In this document: positions 16,239 to 25,339 of the stretch, one piece after another
Layout of the letters: every line of letters begins with the position of its first letter
Position numbering within the stretch: the stretch's first letter is position 1
From: Prevotella sp.
GTDB lineage: Bacteria > Bacteroidota > Bacteroidia > Bacteroidales > Bacteroidaceae
Length of the DNA: 64,000 bases
Assembly (NCBI GenBank): GCA_016285075.1
Contig: JAEEQB010000003.1
Coordinates: 1-64,000 of the forward strand
Reading direction: 5' to 3'
Position numbers and translations under genes: made by a program
Notes under the pieces: generated by a model
The model's input: only the letters and a program-made list of their open reading frames with translations
What the model was told of the DNA's origin: nothing
Databases searched by the model: none

Positions 16239-17189
16239 ATGAATCAGTCACTGATCGATGAGAAATATATGCGGCGTTGCCTTCAACTGGCCGCCTGTGG
16301 GCAGCAGAATGCCAAGCCCAATCCCATGGTGGGAGCTGTGATTGTTGACCCTCTCAGCAACAGGATTATCGGCGAAGGCTACCATGTTCGCTACGGCGAA
16401 GGTCATGCCGAGGTCAATGCCTATGCCTCCGTCCGTCATGAGGACGAGCCGTTGCTGCGTAACAGCACGGTCTATGTCAGCCTCGAGCCATGCAGCCACT
16501 ATGGCAAGACTCCCCCCTGTGCCGATCTCATCATCCGCAAGGGTGTCCGCCGTGTCGTAGTGGGCTGTGAGGATGAATTTGCCCAGGTGCGCGGCCGTGG
16601 CATCAGGAAACTGCGTGAAGCAGGTATTGAAGTGACAGTAGGTGTTTTGGAGGACGAGTGTCGCGAACTGAACCGTCGCTTCTTTACTTTCCATCGCCAC
16701 GGGCGGCCCTACATCATCCTGAAGTGGGCTCAGACGGCCAACGGATACATAGACAATAAACACCAGCCCATGATGATTTCGACACCTTTCACCCAGATGC
16801 TCGCTCACAAGCTGAGGGCTGATGAAGATGCCATCCTTGTGGGGCGTGTCACTGATGATCGTGACCACCCGCAACTGAACGTGCGCCATTGGGTGGGTTC
16901 AGACCCCAAGCGGCTGGTGATTGACCACGACCATCCGGTCAACTTAGAGAGTCTCTACCACCACGGTGTACAGTCGCTGATTGTTGAAGGCGGTACCCGT
17001 ACAATCCAGTCATTCCTTGTACAGGACCTGTGGGATGAGATCCGTGTTGAAACCAACAGCCGCCTCACGGCTCCCGGCGGCACCAGAGCTCCTCAGTTAC
17101 CAGCCAACTGCACTGCCGTGAGCAGCCTGCTATGGGATTCCAATCTGATTGTCACCTACCGCCGTACACATAAAGAGAACTATACATGA
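16239..17189 (+). CDS. ribD: bifunctional riboflavin biosynthesis deaminase/reductase RibD
   Basis: RibD carries out the second and third steps of riboflavin synthesis: deamination of the GTP-derived pyrimidine and reduction of its ribosyl side chain. The frame is open further upstream, but the ATG at 16239 (M-N-Q-S-L-I-D-E-K-Y-M-R-R-C-L) fits the family start and the promoter at 16206, giving 316 residues. The deaminase domain has the zinc motifs H-A-E-V-N-A and E-P-C-S-H-Y-G-K-T-P-P-C-A-D. The reductase domain follows (R-P-Y-I-I-L-K-W-A, then L-I-V-E-G-G-T). It is short: few residues separate V-I-D-H-D-H-P and the E-G-G motif, where typical proteins have about 40 more. First gene of a four-gene overlapping set. 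Confidence 0.93.
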   Translation: MNQSLIDEKYMRRCLQLAACGQQNAKPNPMVGAVIVDPLSNRIIGEGYHVRYGEGHAEVNAYASVRHEDEPLLRNSTVYVSLEPCSHYGKTPPCADLIIRKGVRRVVVGCEDEFAQVRGRGIRKLREAGIEVTVGVLEDECRELNRRFFTFHRHGRPYIILKWAQTANGYIDNKHQPMMISTPFTQMLAHKLRADEDAILVGRVTDDRDHPQLNVRHWVGSDPKRLVIDHDHPVNLESLYHHGVQSLIVEGGTRTIQSFLVQDLWDEIRVETNSRLTAPGGTRAPQLPANCTAVSSLLWDSNLIVTYRRTHKENYT

Positions 17190-17737
17190 CGAGAAACAGT
17201 TTCCTTTCCTTGTTCCTGTTGATGGCTATTGCTGTCTATCCTGGTCCGCCAAGGAACCGGCCTACGGTAATCATGGCAGAGCGCGACGGTTTCATCCTGA
17301 AAAAGTCAAACGACAGCCTCTACTGGTTGAACGACTGGAAGATACCTTATCCTGTGTATCAGTTCCAGACGGGTGACGTCGATGGCGATGGCAGCATGGA
17401 TGCAATGGTCGGCGTGGTGAAATCCACACGGTTCTATCCGCAGAAGGCACGGAGGCTGTTTATCTTCAAGCAGGTCATTGGAAGCAACCCCTCGTCGGTC
17501 CCGTTGTCAGGGAAAGACAATCACAAGAAGGCACGTCCCCTGTGGTTGGGTTCGAAGTTAGGCGGCATTCTTGAGGACTTTCGTTTCAAGAATGGCAAGT
17601 TGCGTGCCTTGGAATCAACCACCGACTCTCTGTATGTGGTGTCAGACTATGTCTGGGGCGGCTTCGGCATGAGTTTCGAGCGCCATTTGATAAAAGGAAC
17701 AGACAAAGAAACAGCAATAAAAATCTTTAGCCAATGA
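17186..17737 (+). CDS. exported protein with one FG-GAP-like repeat, unknown function
   Basis: A 183-residue protein that overlaps the ribD stop by four bases (ATGA), indicating translational coupling. A hydrophobic N-terminus (F-L-S-L-F-L-L-M-A-I-A-V) suggests export. Residues around 60-76 read T-G-D-V-D-G-D-G-S-M-D-A-M-V-G-V, an FG-GAP or VCBS-like calcium loop, the only recognisable element. The rest, such as L-W-L-G-S-K-L-G-G and S-D-Y-V-W-G-G-F-G, suggests beta strands. Its own stop overlaps the next ATG. I do not recognise a characterised family. Fixed linkage to a DUF3160 lipoprotein suggests a shared envelope function. Confidence 0.7.
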   Translation: MTRNSFLSLFLLMAIAVYPGPPRNRPTVIMAERDGFILKKSNDSLYWLNDWKIPYPVYQFQTGDVDGDGSMDAMVGVVKSTRFYPQKARRLFIFKQVIGSNPSSVPLSGKDNHKKARPLWLGSKLGGILEDFRFKNGKLRALESTTDSLYVVSDYVWGGFGMSFERHLIKGTDKETAIKIFSQ

Positions 17738-20172
17738 AGAAGCAATTGTTTTTTACAGTGATGGCGGCAGGTCTGCTCATGGCCTGTTCGCAGAAGCAGG
17801 CTGTAGTGACGGTTCCAGTCACACAGATTGACGTGGAAAAGCTGCACGACAGCATTGACTACGACATGGACATCAGCGGTCTCTCACTGGCCGATGTGCG
17901 TACGCTGCTCCATGCTCCCGATGCTCAGCGTGGACTGCCTTTCAGGGATTCCTACATCAGGGGTCTCTACCTCACTACTACCTGGTACGACTCGCTGATG
18001 TATGAGTTTGATGAGCACCTGCCCTGGGAACAGTACAAGCAGAAAGGCGATGAATCGTTCTACGACTTCTACCAGCGCATGATCACCGATGTCGATGTGA
18101 TGAAATACACCGAGCAGGAAAAGCAGTTCATTCAGCGCCTGAAAGCCCGTGAAGAGGAATTGCGTCAGCAGAACTTCAAAACCGAAGAGGGCCTGCGGGT
18201 GAATATGCTGAACCTCACCAATCCCCAGGAACTGAAGGACTTTGACCAACAGCTGTTCCAGCAGTTGGGGCAGGACGGCTTTGCCATCGTCCCTGGAAGC
18301 TATGACCAGCTGTTCCATCTCTACGAGAAGAACGACTATCAGGAGTTTCCCAACTTTGTGACCACCGACCTCTTCCTGCAGCTCTATCATCTCTATTTCG
18401 ACTGCATGCTGCGCGAACTGGAGGAGACCCATCTGTTGCAACTGATGACCGACTTCTCTCACGACATGTATGAAGCCATGAACCGCATGGAAGCAGGGGC
18501 TGGCGACGATGAGCTGGCAACCCATTTGGCCCGTCACAATGCAGCCTTCTTTGACGTGGCTTACTGCCTCTTCACGGGAAAACATCTCGGCACACCCGCT
18601 CAGCTGGCTCTTGCCGAGCCCGAAGTAGAGCATGCGCTGAAAGCAGAGAACGACTTCAGCCAGTTCATGAAAGACTATGAGAAGGTGATGTTCGGCTATA
18701 GCCTGTTTCGTCCACGTGGCCACTATTCGCGTTCCGAGACCCTGAAGAGCTATTTCAGAGGCATGATGTGGCTGCAGTCTGCCAGCTTCGGCATGGATCA
18801 TGAAGAAGAGGTGAAGGAAGCTGTGGTCATGGCCTATGCCCTGAAGAACGATCCTTCCCTGCTGAAGAAATACGAACGGCTCAACAAGTTCATTACCTTC
18901 CTCATGGGACAACCCGACAACCTGAGCCTGCCACAGGTGCTTGCCGAGGTAGAGAAGACCAGCATGCCGATGGCGGAACTACTGAACGACCCACAAGCCA
19001 TGGGCACAATAAAAGCCACGCTGGAAGAGATTGGTAATCAGCAGACACGCATACGTCCCGCTTTCGAACGTACGAGCCACAACAAGATCTGTGTGATGCC
19101 CCAGCGCTATCAACCCGATGCCGAAGTGCTGCTGAAGATGGTGGATTACGACAACAATCCCACGAAGCGTGCCACGCCCAAGGGTCTCGACTTCTTCGCT
19201 GCCATGGGAGTGTCGGCTGCCGAGCAGATACTGATGAAAGAGAAGACCGAATGGAAAGACTTCGGTTCCCAGCTGAAACAGATGAAGGTGCGAATGGGCG
19301 AGATTGACTGGAACGAGACCATTGCCACCCGGTGGATGAATGCGCTGAAGCTGATGTCCGAAGGCCAGGATAACCAGGCACAGCTGCCCTATTTCATGCT
19401 GAACCCCGAATGGTCCAAGAAAGACCTGAACGCCGCATTGGCTTCGTGGGCAGAGCTGAAGCACGACGCCATCCTCTACGCCAAGCAGCCCATGGGTGCC
19501 GAGTGCGGTGGCGGCGGTCCTCCTGAGCCGGTGGTGAAGGGTTACGTGGAGCCGAATGTGAAGTTCTGGAAAAAGGCCATAGAGCTGCTCGACCATACCT
19601 ACAAACTGCTGGAGGACGAGAACATGCTGACAGACAAGACCAATCAGGCCACCAACCGCATGAAGGAAGAAGCCGAGATGCTGCTGCGTTTCAGCGAGAA
19701 AGAACTCGCCGGACAGGAGCTTACCGACGAGGAATATGGTCAGATAGAGTACATCGGTTCTACGTTCGAGAACATCAGCCTTGACCTCGTACGTCAGGAA
19801 GACCAGTATCTCTCAGGCTGGGACGATGTAGAAGGTGCCGACCGCAAGGTGGCGCTGGTGGCTGACGTCTATACTGCCAATGCCGACAATAACCCTGAGA
19901 AATCCATCCTCTATGAGGCAGTGGGCTGTGGCGACGAGATATACGTCGTGGTAGAGCTGGGCGGTTACCTGTATCTCACACGAGGTGCTGTGCTAAGTTA
20001 TCGTGAGTTCATACAACCCTCAGACATGCCACGTCTCACCGACGAGGAATGGCAGCAGCAGTTGGAGGGTCATCCGCGCAAGGGAGTGCCCGAGTGGATG
20101 CAACGCATCATCGTACCGCTGCAGAAAGAGCCCGAGGTGAATGAGGAATATTTCTATAGCTCTGGCTGTTAG
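17734..20172 (+). CDS. DUF3160 domain lipoprotein
   Basis: An 812-residue protein with signal peptide and lipobox (G-L-L-M-A-C-S), so it is probably anchored in the outer or inner membrane. The body is mainly helical and matches DUF3160: F-V-T-T-D-L-F-L-Q-L-Y-H-L-Y-F-D early on, Y-F-R-G-M-M-W-L-Q, and the glycine-rich A-E-C-G-G-G-G-P-P-E-P with V-E-P-N-V-K-F-W-K. The family has no known activity. ATG overlaps the stop of the previous gene, and its last 32 bases overlap the next gene. Homologues of this size occur across Bacteroidota and some other phyla. Confidence 0.85.
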   Translation: MKKQLFFTVMAAGLLMACSQKQAVVTVPVTQIDVEKLHDSIDYDMDISGLSLADVRTLLHAPDAQRGLPFRDSYIRGLYLTTTWYDSLMYEFDEHLPWEQYKQKGDESFYDFYQRMITDVDVMKYTEQEKQFIQRLKAREEELRQQNFKTEEGLRVNMLNLTNPQELKDFDQQLFQQLGQDGFAIVPGSYDQLFHLYEKNDYQEFPNFVTTDLFLQLYHLYFDCMLRELEETHLLQLMTDFSHDMYEAMNRMEAGAGDDELATHLARHNAAFFDVAYCLFTGKHLGTPAQLALAEPEVEHALKAENDFSQFMKDYEKVMFGYSLFRPRGHYSRSETLKSYFRGMMWLQSASFGMDHEEEVKEAVVMAYALKNDPSLLKKYERLNKFITFLMGQPDNLSLPQVLAEVEKTSMPMAELLNDPQAMGTIKATLEEIGNQQTRIRPAFERTSHNKICVMPQRYQPDAEVLLKMVDYDNNPTKRATPKGLDFFAAMGVSAAEQILMKEKTEWKDFGSQLKQMKVRMGEIDWNETIATRWMNALKLMSEGQDNQAQLPYFMLNPEWSKKDLNAALASWAELKHDAILYAKQPMGAECGGGGPPEPVVKGYVEPNVKFWKKAIELLDHTYKLLEDENMLTDKTNQATNRMKEEAEMLLRFSEKELAGQELTDEEYGQIEYIGSTFENISLDLVRQEDQYLSGWDDVEGADRKVALVADVYTANADNNPEKSILYEAVGCGDEIYVVVELGGYLYLTRGAVLSYREFIQPSDMPRLTDEEWQQQLEGHPRKGVPEWMQRIIVPLQKEPEVNEEYFYSSGC

Positions 20173-21058
20173 CCTGCTGCTGAGTGTGAGTGTGCCTGTG
20201 CGTGGCGCCGACACCTTGGATATCGTCATGACTGGCGACATCCTGCTCGACCGCGGGGTGCGCCAGTCCATAGAACGCTACGGAGCCGACCATCTGTTTT
20301 CAGAGGGCGTCGACTCCGTTTTCCGTTCTGCCCAGGTGGTCGTTGCCAATTTGGAATGCCCAGCCACGAAGATCCATGCGCCGCAGTTCAAGCGGTTCAT
20401 CTTCAGGGCAGAACCCGAATGGCTGGCAACGCTGAAACAGCATGGCATCACCCATCTGAATCTGGCCAACAATCACTCCATAGACCAAGGACGCGACGGT
20501 CTGATGGACACCAAGCAGAACATCATGGCAGCAGGGATGATGCCCTTTGGCGCAGGACGCAACATGCACGAAGCCTCACAACCCGTCCTCCTTGCCGACC
20601 AGCCACGCAAGGTGTGGCTCCTACCCTCGCTGCGGCTGGGACTCGAGAACTATGCCTATCTTACCGACAAACCCTGCGTCAGCCAGGAGCCCATGGACTC
20701 GCTGCTGCAGCGGGTGTTTCACCTGCGCCAGCACGACTCCACCGCCGTCATCATCGTCACCCTGCACTGGGGAGGCGAACATACGCTGCAACCCGTTGCG
20801 CTGCAGCGTCATGAAGCCCACATGCTCATACGCGCCGGAGCCGACGTGATAGTAGGACATCATACCCACACACTACAGACCATCGAGGATTTCCAAGGCC
20901 ATAGAATCTATTATAGCATAGGCAACTTCATCTTCGACCAGCAGAAACCACTCAATACCCGTGCCTGCATGGTGAAATTGCGTATCACTCCTGGAGACAT
21001 GTCCGTAGAAACCATTCCGGTGAACATCAAGCGGTGTGTTCCGGAAATCGTCAATTGA
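20141..21058 (+). CDS. CapA-family metallophosphatase-like exported protein
   Basis: A 305-residue protein with a signal peptide (I-S-I-A-L-A-V-S-L-L-L-S-V-S-V-P-V-R-G-A). The body is the CapA/PGA_cap fold, a calcineurin-like phosphoesterase relative: I-V-M-T-G-D-I-L-L-D-R-G, V-A-N-L-E-C-P, N-L-A-N-N-H-S-I-D-Q-G, L-H-W-G-G-E-H and V-G-H-H-T-H. These supply the usual Asp, Asn and His metal ligands. CapA proteins are linked to poly-gamma-glutamate or capsule export in Bacillus, but most members are uncharacterised. The start lies 32 bases inside the previous gene. Last gene of the ribD set. Confidence 0.88.
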   Translation: MRNISIALAVSLLLSVSVPVRGADTLDIVMTGDILLDRGVRQSIERYGADHLFSEGVDSVFRSAQVVVANLECPATKIHAPQFKRFIFRAEPEWLATLKQHGITHLNLANNHSIDQGRDGLMDTKQNIMAAGMMPFGAGRNMHEASQPVLLADQPRKVWLLPSLRLGLENYAYLTDKPCVSQEPMDSLLQRVFHLRQHDSTAVIIVTLHWGGEHTLQPVALQRHEAHMLIRAGADVIVGHHTHTLQTIEDFQGHRIYYSIGNFIFDQQKPLNTRACMVKLRITPGDMSVETIPVNIKRCVPEIVN

Positions 21059-21061
21059 CGG

Positions 21062-21757
21062 TCATACCACGAACAGTCCCTTTATCACAAACCAGATCAC
21101 GGGGACGAGCAAGGCGGGGAGAAGGTTCAGCGTCTTGCAGTCCTTCAGGTTCAGCAGCGACAGACCGCTGCCAGTAATCATCAGCCCTCCCACGATGAGC
21201 AGTTCTGCCATCAATGCGTCGCTTATTGCCTGGCTCGACACCTGAGCCGTCACGTAGAAGAGTCCTTGCCACAGGAACAGCACGGGGGCAGCGAGAATCA
21301 TGCCGAAGCCATAGGTAGACGCAAAAATGGTGGAACTGACAAAGTCGAGCGTAGCATTCGTAAACAGGAAGGTATGGTCGCCTTTGAGGGCTGAGATCAC
21401 AGGCCCTAACATCGACAAAGGTCCGATGCAGTAGAGCAGGATGGCTGTAGCCAATCCGTCAGCCAGGCTCTTGCCGTTGGCGGCCTTGGAGCGTTTGTCT
21501 ATAAGCCGGTGGAAGCGCCCGTCCACATCAAGACGGGTCCCCACGATGCTGCCGATGGCCAGCGACACAATGAACAGCACAGGATACTGGCTCTTGGGCA
21601 AGTGCGTGATGGTGGCATTTAGTCCAATAGCCAGTGATGCCAGTCCCAGTGCATCGTATAGTCCTACCTTGTATTTGTCCTTGATACCACGGCTGAGTAC
21701 GGTTCCTACGATGGTTCCCACGATGATGGCTGCGGTATTTACAATAGTTCCTGTCAT
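21062..21757 (-). CDS. DUF554 family membrane protein
   Basis: A 231-residue integral membrane protein of the DUF554 (YdfK/YqgA-like) family. Starting at 21757 gives M-T-G-T-I-V-N-T-A-A-I-I-V-G-T-I-V-G, the conserved first segment. The frame extends 31 codons further upstream, but that part has no family similarity. Other family motifs are G-L-A-S-L-A-I-G-L, L-Y-C-I-G-P-L-S-M-L-G and F-A-S-T-Y-G-F-G. About seven hydrophobic segments can be seen. Function unknown; transport is often suggested. It converges on the CapA-like gene with a 3-bp gap. Confidence 0.88.
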   Translation of the reverse strand: MTGTIVNTAAIIVGTIVGTVLSRGIKDKYKVGLYDALGLASLAIGLNATITHLPKSQYPVLFIVSLAIGSIVGTRLDVDGRFHRLIDKRSKAANGKSLADGLATAILLYCIGPLSMLGPVISALKGDHTFLFTNATLDFVSSTIFASTYGFGMILAAPVLFLWQGLFYVTAQVSSQAISDALMAELLIVGGLMITGSGLSLLNLKDCKTLNLLPALLVPVIWFVIKGLFVV

Positions 21758-21989
21758 GTGTTGAAAATCTGGAGAAACAGCATGAATCCCTTGGGCTTCG
21801 ATTGGTCCGAAAACGAGGCGCAGCCCGTCCTCATGCGCTTTTGCGTGCAAAGTTAGTGATTATTTCTGAAAAACGGCGAACAATCGGTTGTTTTTTCCAC
21901 ATTATAATGAGTTATTACTCAGATTCTCCAGAAAAGGAATGAACCCACTGACGCTGAAATCGTCACCGCTCAGGACTCAAACTTGTTCG

Positions 21990-22105
21990 CTTGGCTTGCC
22001 CAAGAACCGTAGGTCGGAACGACCTGCGGATAGGACGGAAACGCAAACATCGCCCCCGTGGGGTCGCCCAGCATGCTGATGGGACACCCCTTTAGGGTAC
22101 GTCCC
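21990..22105. other. block of consecutive hairpins in the DUF554-topA gap, possible structured RNA
   Basis: The 21851-22393 gap has no gene. Within it are CTTGG/CCAAG (21990-21994, 22000-22004), CCGTAGGTCG/CGACCTGCGG (22007-22016, 22020-22029, ten pairs around a GAA loop with one G-T), a CAGCATGCTG palindrome (22069-22078) and GGGACACCC/GGGT-AC-GTCCC (22080-22105). I do not recognise a known RNA: signature sequences of RNase P, SRP RNA and tmRNA are absent. Confidence 0.4.
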
Positions 22106-22120
22106 CGTGTCACCCTAACT

Positions 22121-22194
22121 AACTATGAATTATGAACTATGAACTATGAATTATGAACTATGAATTATGAACTATGAATTATGAACTATGAACT
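22121..22194 (+). repeat. 7-bp tandem repeat array before topA
   Basis: Ten consecutive heptamers, AACTATG or AATTATG, followed by AACT. No open frame uses them. Confidence 0.9.
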
Positions 22195-22308
22195 AATAAA
22201 AGTGTGCAAGCGTCTTTCCGCGGTGTCGGCATGGCGCGGCAAACGCGCTGAAACCTTAAAAAAACAAAAATCTTACCTATATAATAATGTATATGGGAAA
22301 GATTTTCT

Positions 22309-22356
22309 TACTTTTGCCGCCCGAAACGTGTGGAACCGCCTTTGAACGGAGGTTCC
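22309..22356 (+). promoter_or_regulatory. topA -7 box and leader hairpin
   Basis: TACTTTTG (22309-22316) matches TAnnTTTG. The leader then holds GGAACCGCC (22332-22340) pairing with GGAGGTTCC (22348-22356), one mismatch. The topA ATG follows at 22394, so the leader is about 70 bases. Confidence 0.55.
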
Positions 22357-22393
22357 CGATATTGGATTTTAATCAAATAAACACTGAGCAATC

Positions 22394-24748
22394 ATGCAGA
22401 AGAATCTGGTAATTGTTGAGTCGCCTGCCAAGGCAAAGACCATTGAGAAGTTCCTGGGCAAGGACTTCAAGGTGATGTCGAGCTACGGCCATATCCGCGA
22501 CCTGAAGAAAAAAGAACTGAGTATAGACGAAACGACGCTGGAGCCTGAATACGAAATACCCGACGAGAAGAAGAAGCTGGTGACTGAACTGAAGACGCAG
22601 GCCAAGAAAGCCGAGAAGGTGTGGCTGGCATCCGATGAGGACCGCGAGGGAGAGGCCATTTCCTGGCATCTGTGCGAGGTGCTGGGGCTTGACGAGGAGA
22701 AGACCAGCCGCATAGTGTTCCACGAGATCACGAAGCCCGCCATTCTTGAAGCCATTGAGCATCCGCGTCACCTTGACATGAACCTTGTGAACGCCCAGCA
22801 GGCTCGCCGTGTGCTGGACCGCCTGGTGGGATTCAAGCTCTCGCCGGTGTTGTGGCGCAAGGTGAAGCCCGCACTCTCTGCCGGTCGTGTGCAGAGTGTG
22901 GCCGTGAGGCTGATAGTGGAGCGTGAGCGCGACATCCAGGCGTTCCAGTCGGAGGCATTCTACAGTGTGAGCGGAGTGTTTGCCGTGCAGAATGCCGACG
23001 GCTCGCAGAGCGAGGTGAAGGCCCAGCTGAGCACCAGGCTGAAAGACCAGAAGGAGGTGTACGCTTTTCTGGAGCAATGCAAGAACGCCGCCTTTGTGGT
23101 GGACAGCGTGCAGAAGAAGCCTCTGAAGCGCACACCGGCACCTCCCTTCACCACGAGCACCCTGCAGCAGGAGGCTGCCCGCAAGCTGGGATTCACGGTG
23201 AGCCAGACCATGATGGTGGCGCAGCACCTCTATGAGAACGGTCTCATCACCTACATGCGTACCGACTCGGTGAACCTTTCGGGGCTGTGTATCAATGCGT
23301 CGAAGGAAGAGATTGCCAGCCTCTACGGCGAGCAGTACAGCAAACCGCGCCAATATCACACCAGCTCGAAAGGGGCGCAGGAGGCTCACGAGGCCATCCG
23401 TCCCACCTATATGAACCAGGCTGCCATTGAGGGAACGGCACAGGAGCGGAAACTCTACGAACTTATCTGGAAGCGCACGATAGCATCGCAGATGGCCGAT
23501 GCCGAGTTGGAGAAGACCACCGTGGACATCAAGGTGACCACCGACGTGAACGAGCAGACCAACGCGCCGCTGCCCATGTTCACGGCGCAGGGCGAGGTGG
23601 TGAGATTCGACGGCTTCCTGAAGGTCTACCGTGAATCGACCGACGATGACGACCAGCTTGAGAAGCAGCGCGTTGGCGACGACATCGCCGCCAACGAGCC
23701 GGGGCACATGCTGCCGCCGCTGAAGGAGGGCGAGACGCTGACACGCCGCCAGATACTGGCAACGGAACGGTTTACGCAGGGGCCGCAGCGATATACCGAG
23801 GCCTCGCTGGTTCACAAGCTGGAGGAGCTGGGCATAGGACGCCCGTCGACCTACGCTCCCACGATATCGACCATCCAGCAGCGTGAATATGTGCAGAAGG
23901 GCGACAAGAAAGGCGAGGAGCGCAGCTTCACCATCATCTCGCTGAAAGGCAAGCTTGTATCCGAGAAGGAGCGCAAGGAGGTGGTGGGCAACGAGAAGGG
24001 AAAGCTGCTGCCCACGGACATAGGCATGGTGGTGAACGACTACCTCATGAAGAATTTCCCGAACATCATGGACTATAACTTCACCGCCAAGGTGGAGCAG
24101 GACTTTGACAGGATAGCCGAAGGCGACGAGACCTGGAAGAAAATGCTGAAATCGTTTGACAAGGGCTTTGAGCCGACGGTGGACAAGGCCATGAACACTC
24201 GCACGGAGCACAAGGTGGGCGAGCGTGTACTGGGTCAGGACCCCCGGAGCCACCGTCCGGTGTCGGTCAAAATAGGCCGCTTCGGTCCTGTGGTGCAGAT
24301 AGGCTCTGCCGACGACAAGGAGAAGCCGCTGTTTGCCCAGCTGCCAAAGAACATGAGCATGGAGACCATTACGCTGGACGAGGCCATGGAGCTGTTCAAG
24401 CTGCCCCGCCAGGTGGGTGAGTACGAGGGGCTGCCCGTCACCATCGGCGCAGGCCGCTTCGGCCCCTACGTGCTGCATGACAAGAAATACACATCGCTGC
24501 CCAAGGACGCCGACCCGATGTCGATCACCCTGGAGGAGTGCATCCAGCTGATAGAGGGACACCGCAAGGAGGAGGCCGACAAGCACCTCCGCGTGTTTGT
24601 GGAAGACGACAAGCTGGAGGTCATCAACGGCCGCTACGGTCCCTATCTGGCCTACGACGGCAAGAACTACCGTCTGCCCAAGAGCATGCACGAGCGTGCC
24701 AAGGAGCTGAGCTACGACGAGTGCATGGCCATCATCAACAAGGGTTAA
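22394..24748 (+). CDS. topA: DNA topoisomerase I
   Basis: Type IA topoisomerase that relaxes negative supercoils through a tyrosine-DNA link. The 784 residues start with the TOPRIM domain (L-V-I-V-E-S-P-A-K-A-K-T-I-E, then A-S-D-E-D-R-E-G-E-A-I-S-W-H). The catalytic tyrosine is in I-T-Y-M-R-T-D-S. The S-A-G-R-V-Q-S-V-A motif is present. The C-terminus has no zinc-finger cysteines; it has three copies of the short topoisomerase C-terminal repeat built on G-R-F-G-P or G-R-Y-G-P (I-G-R-F-G-P-V, A-G-R-F-G-P-Y, N-G-R-Y-G-P-Y). The gene leads topA-aroK-speA. A 772-residue antisense frame over it is a shadow. Confidence 0.97.
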   Translation: MQKNLVIVESPAKAKTIEKFLGKDFKVMSSYGHIRDLKKKELSIDETTLEPEYEIPDEKKKLVTELKTQAKKAEKVWLASDEDREGEAISWHLCEVLGLDEEKTSRIVFHEITKPAILEAIEHPRHLDMNLVNAQQARRVLDRLVGFKLSPVLWRKVKPALSAGRVQSVAVRLIVERERDIQAFQSEAFYSVSGVFAVQNADGSQSEVKAQLSTRLKDQKEVYAFLEQCKNAAFVVDSVQKKPLKRTPAPPFTTSTLQQEAARKLGFTVSQTMMVAQHLYENGLITYMRTDSVNLSGLCINASKEEIASLYGEQYSKPRQYHTSSKGAQEAHEAIRPTYMNQAAIEGTAQERKLYELIWKRTIASQMADAELEKTTVDIKVTTDVNEQTNAPLPMFTAQGEVVRFDGFLKVYRESTDDDDQLEKQRVGDDIAANEPGHMLPPLKEGETLTRRQILATERFTQGPQRYTEASLVHKLEELGIGRPSTYAPTISTIQQREYVQKGDKKGEERSFTIISLKGKLVSEKERKEVVGNEKGKLLPTDIGMVVNDYLMKNFPNIMDYNFTAKVEQDFDRIAEGDETWKKMLKSFDKGFEPTVDKAMNTRTEHKVGERVLGQDPRSHRPVSVKIGRFGPVVQIGSADDKEKPLFAQLPKNMSMETITLDEAMELFKLPRQVGEYEGLPVTIGAGRFGPYVLHDKKYTSLPKDADPMSITLEECIQLIEGHRKEEADKHLRVFVEDDKLEVINGRYGPYLAYDGKNYRLPKSMHERAKELSYDECMAIINKG

Positions 24749-24769
24749 GGATCAGTGCTGGCAGCGATT

Positions 24770-25297
24770 ATGAAAAGAATCATCCTGATAGGCTACATGG
24801 GCGCGGGCAAGACCACCATAGGCAAAGCCCTTGCCAAGGAGCTGGGCATCCAGTTCTACGACCTTGACTGGTATATCGAGACACGTATGCGCAAGAAGGT
24901 GTCGCAGATCTTTGAAGAGCGTGGCGAAGAGGGCTTCCGCCAGATAGAGCATAACATGCTGCACGAGGTGGCCGAGTTTGAGGACGTGGTGCTGAGTTGC
25001 GGCGGGGGCACGCCCTGTTTCTTCGACAACATAGACTATATGAACCGGCAGGGGCAGGTGGTCTACCTGGACTGCTCGCCCGAGGTGCTCTACGACCACC
25101 TGCTCATGGGCAAGGCTGACCGTCCGCTGCTGAAAGGGAAAAGCCCCGAGGAGCTGATAGTCTTCATACGCGAGCAGCTGGAGAAACGGGAGCCGTTCTA
25201 CAAGAAGGCGCGCTACCATCTGGACGTGTCGCTGATGGACAACTACGAGAAGATCAAGAACACCGTAGAGAAACTACGTACGACAATAGAGGCATGA
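24770..25297 (+). CDS. aroK: shikimate kinase
   Basis: Phosphorylates shikimate at the 3-hydroxyl with ATP in the route to chorismate. The start at 24770 gives M-K-R-I-I-L-I-G-Y-M-G-A-G-K-T-T and 175 residues; a start five codons earlier is less likely. Walker A is G-Y-M-G-A-G-K-T-T; the substrate-binding aspartate is in F-Y-D-L-D, and the S-C-G-G-G-T-P motif and R-P-L-L lid region follow. The gene is 21 bases after topA. Confidence 0.95.
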   Translation: MKRIILIGYMGAGKTTIGKALAKELGIQFYDLDWYIETRMRKKVSQIFEERGEEGFRQIEHNMLHEVAEFEDVVLSCGGGTPCFFDNIDYMNRQGQVVYLDCSPEVLYDHLLMGKADRPLLKGKSPEELIVFIREQLEKREPFYKKARYHLDVSLMDNYEKIKNTVEKLRTTIEA

Positions 25298-25339
25298 CAA
25301 AAAAATAGATTCCCCGAAAACTGAAAACCTTTTGCAGAA

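Noticed and set aside
22121..22194. CRISPR array
   Set aside because: Units are 7 bp without spacers and no cas gene is near. The 44-bp repeat at 4776 was rejected for the same reasons.
22373..24691. 772-residue open frame antisense to topA
   Set aside because: It mirrors the coding strand of a clearly identified gene. Its protein is rich in L, H, R and V, with no domain, and arises from the codon bias of topA.
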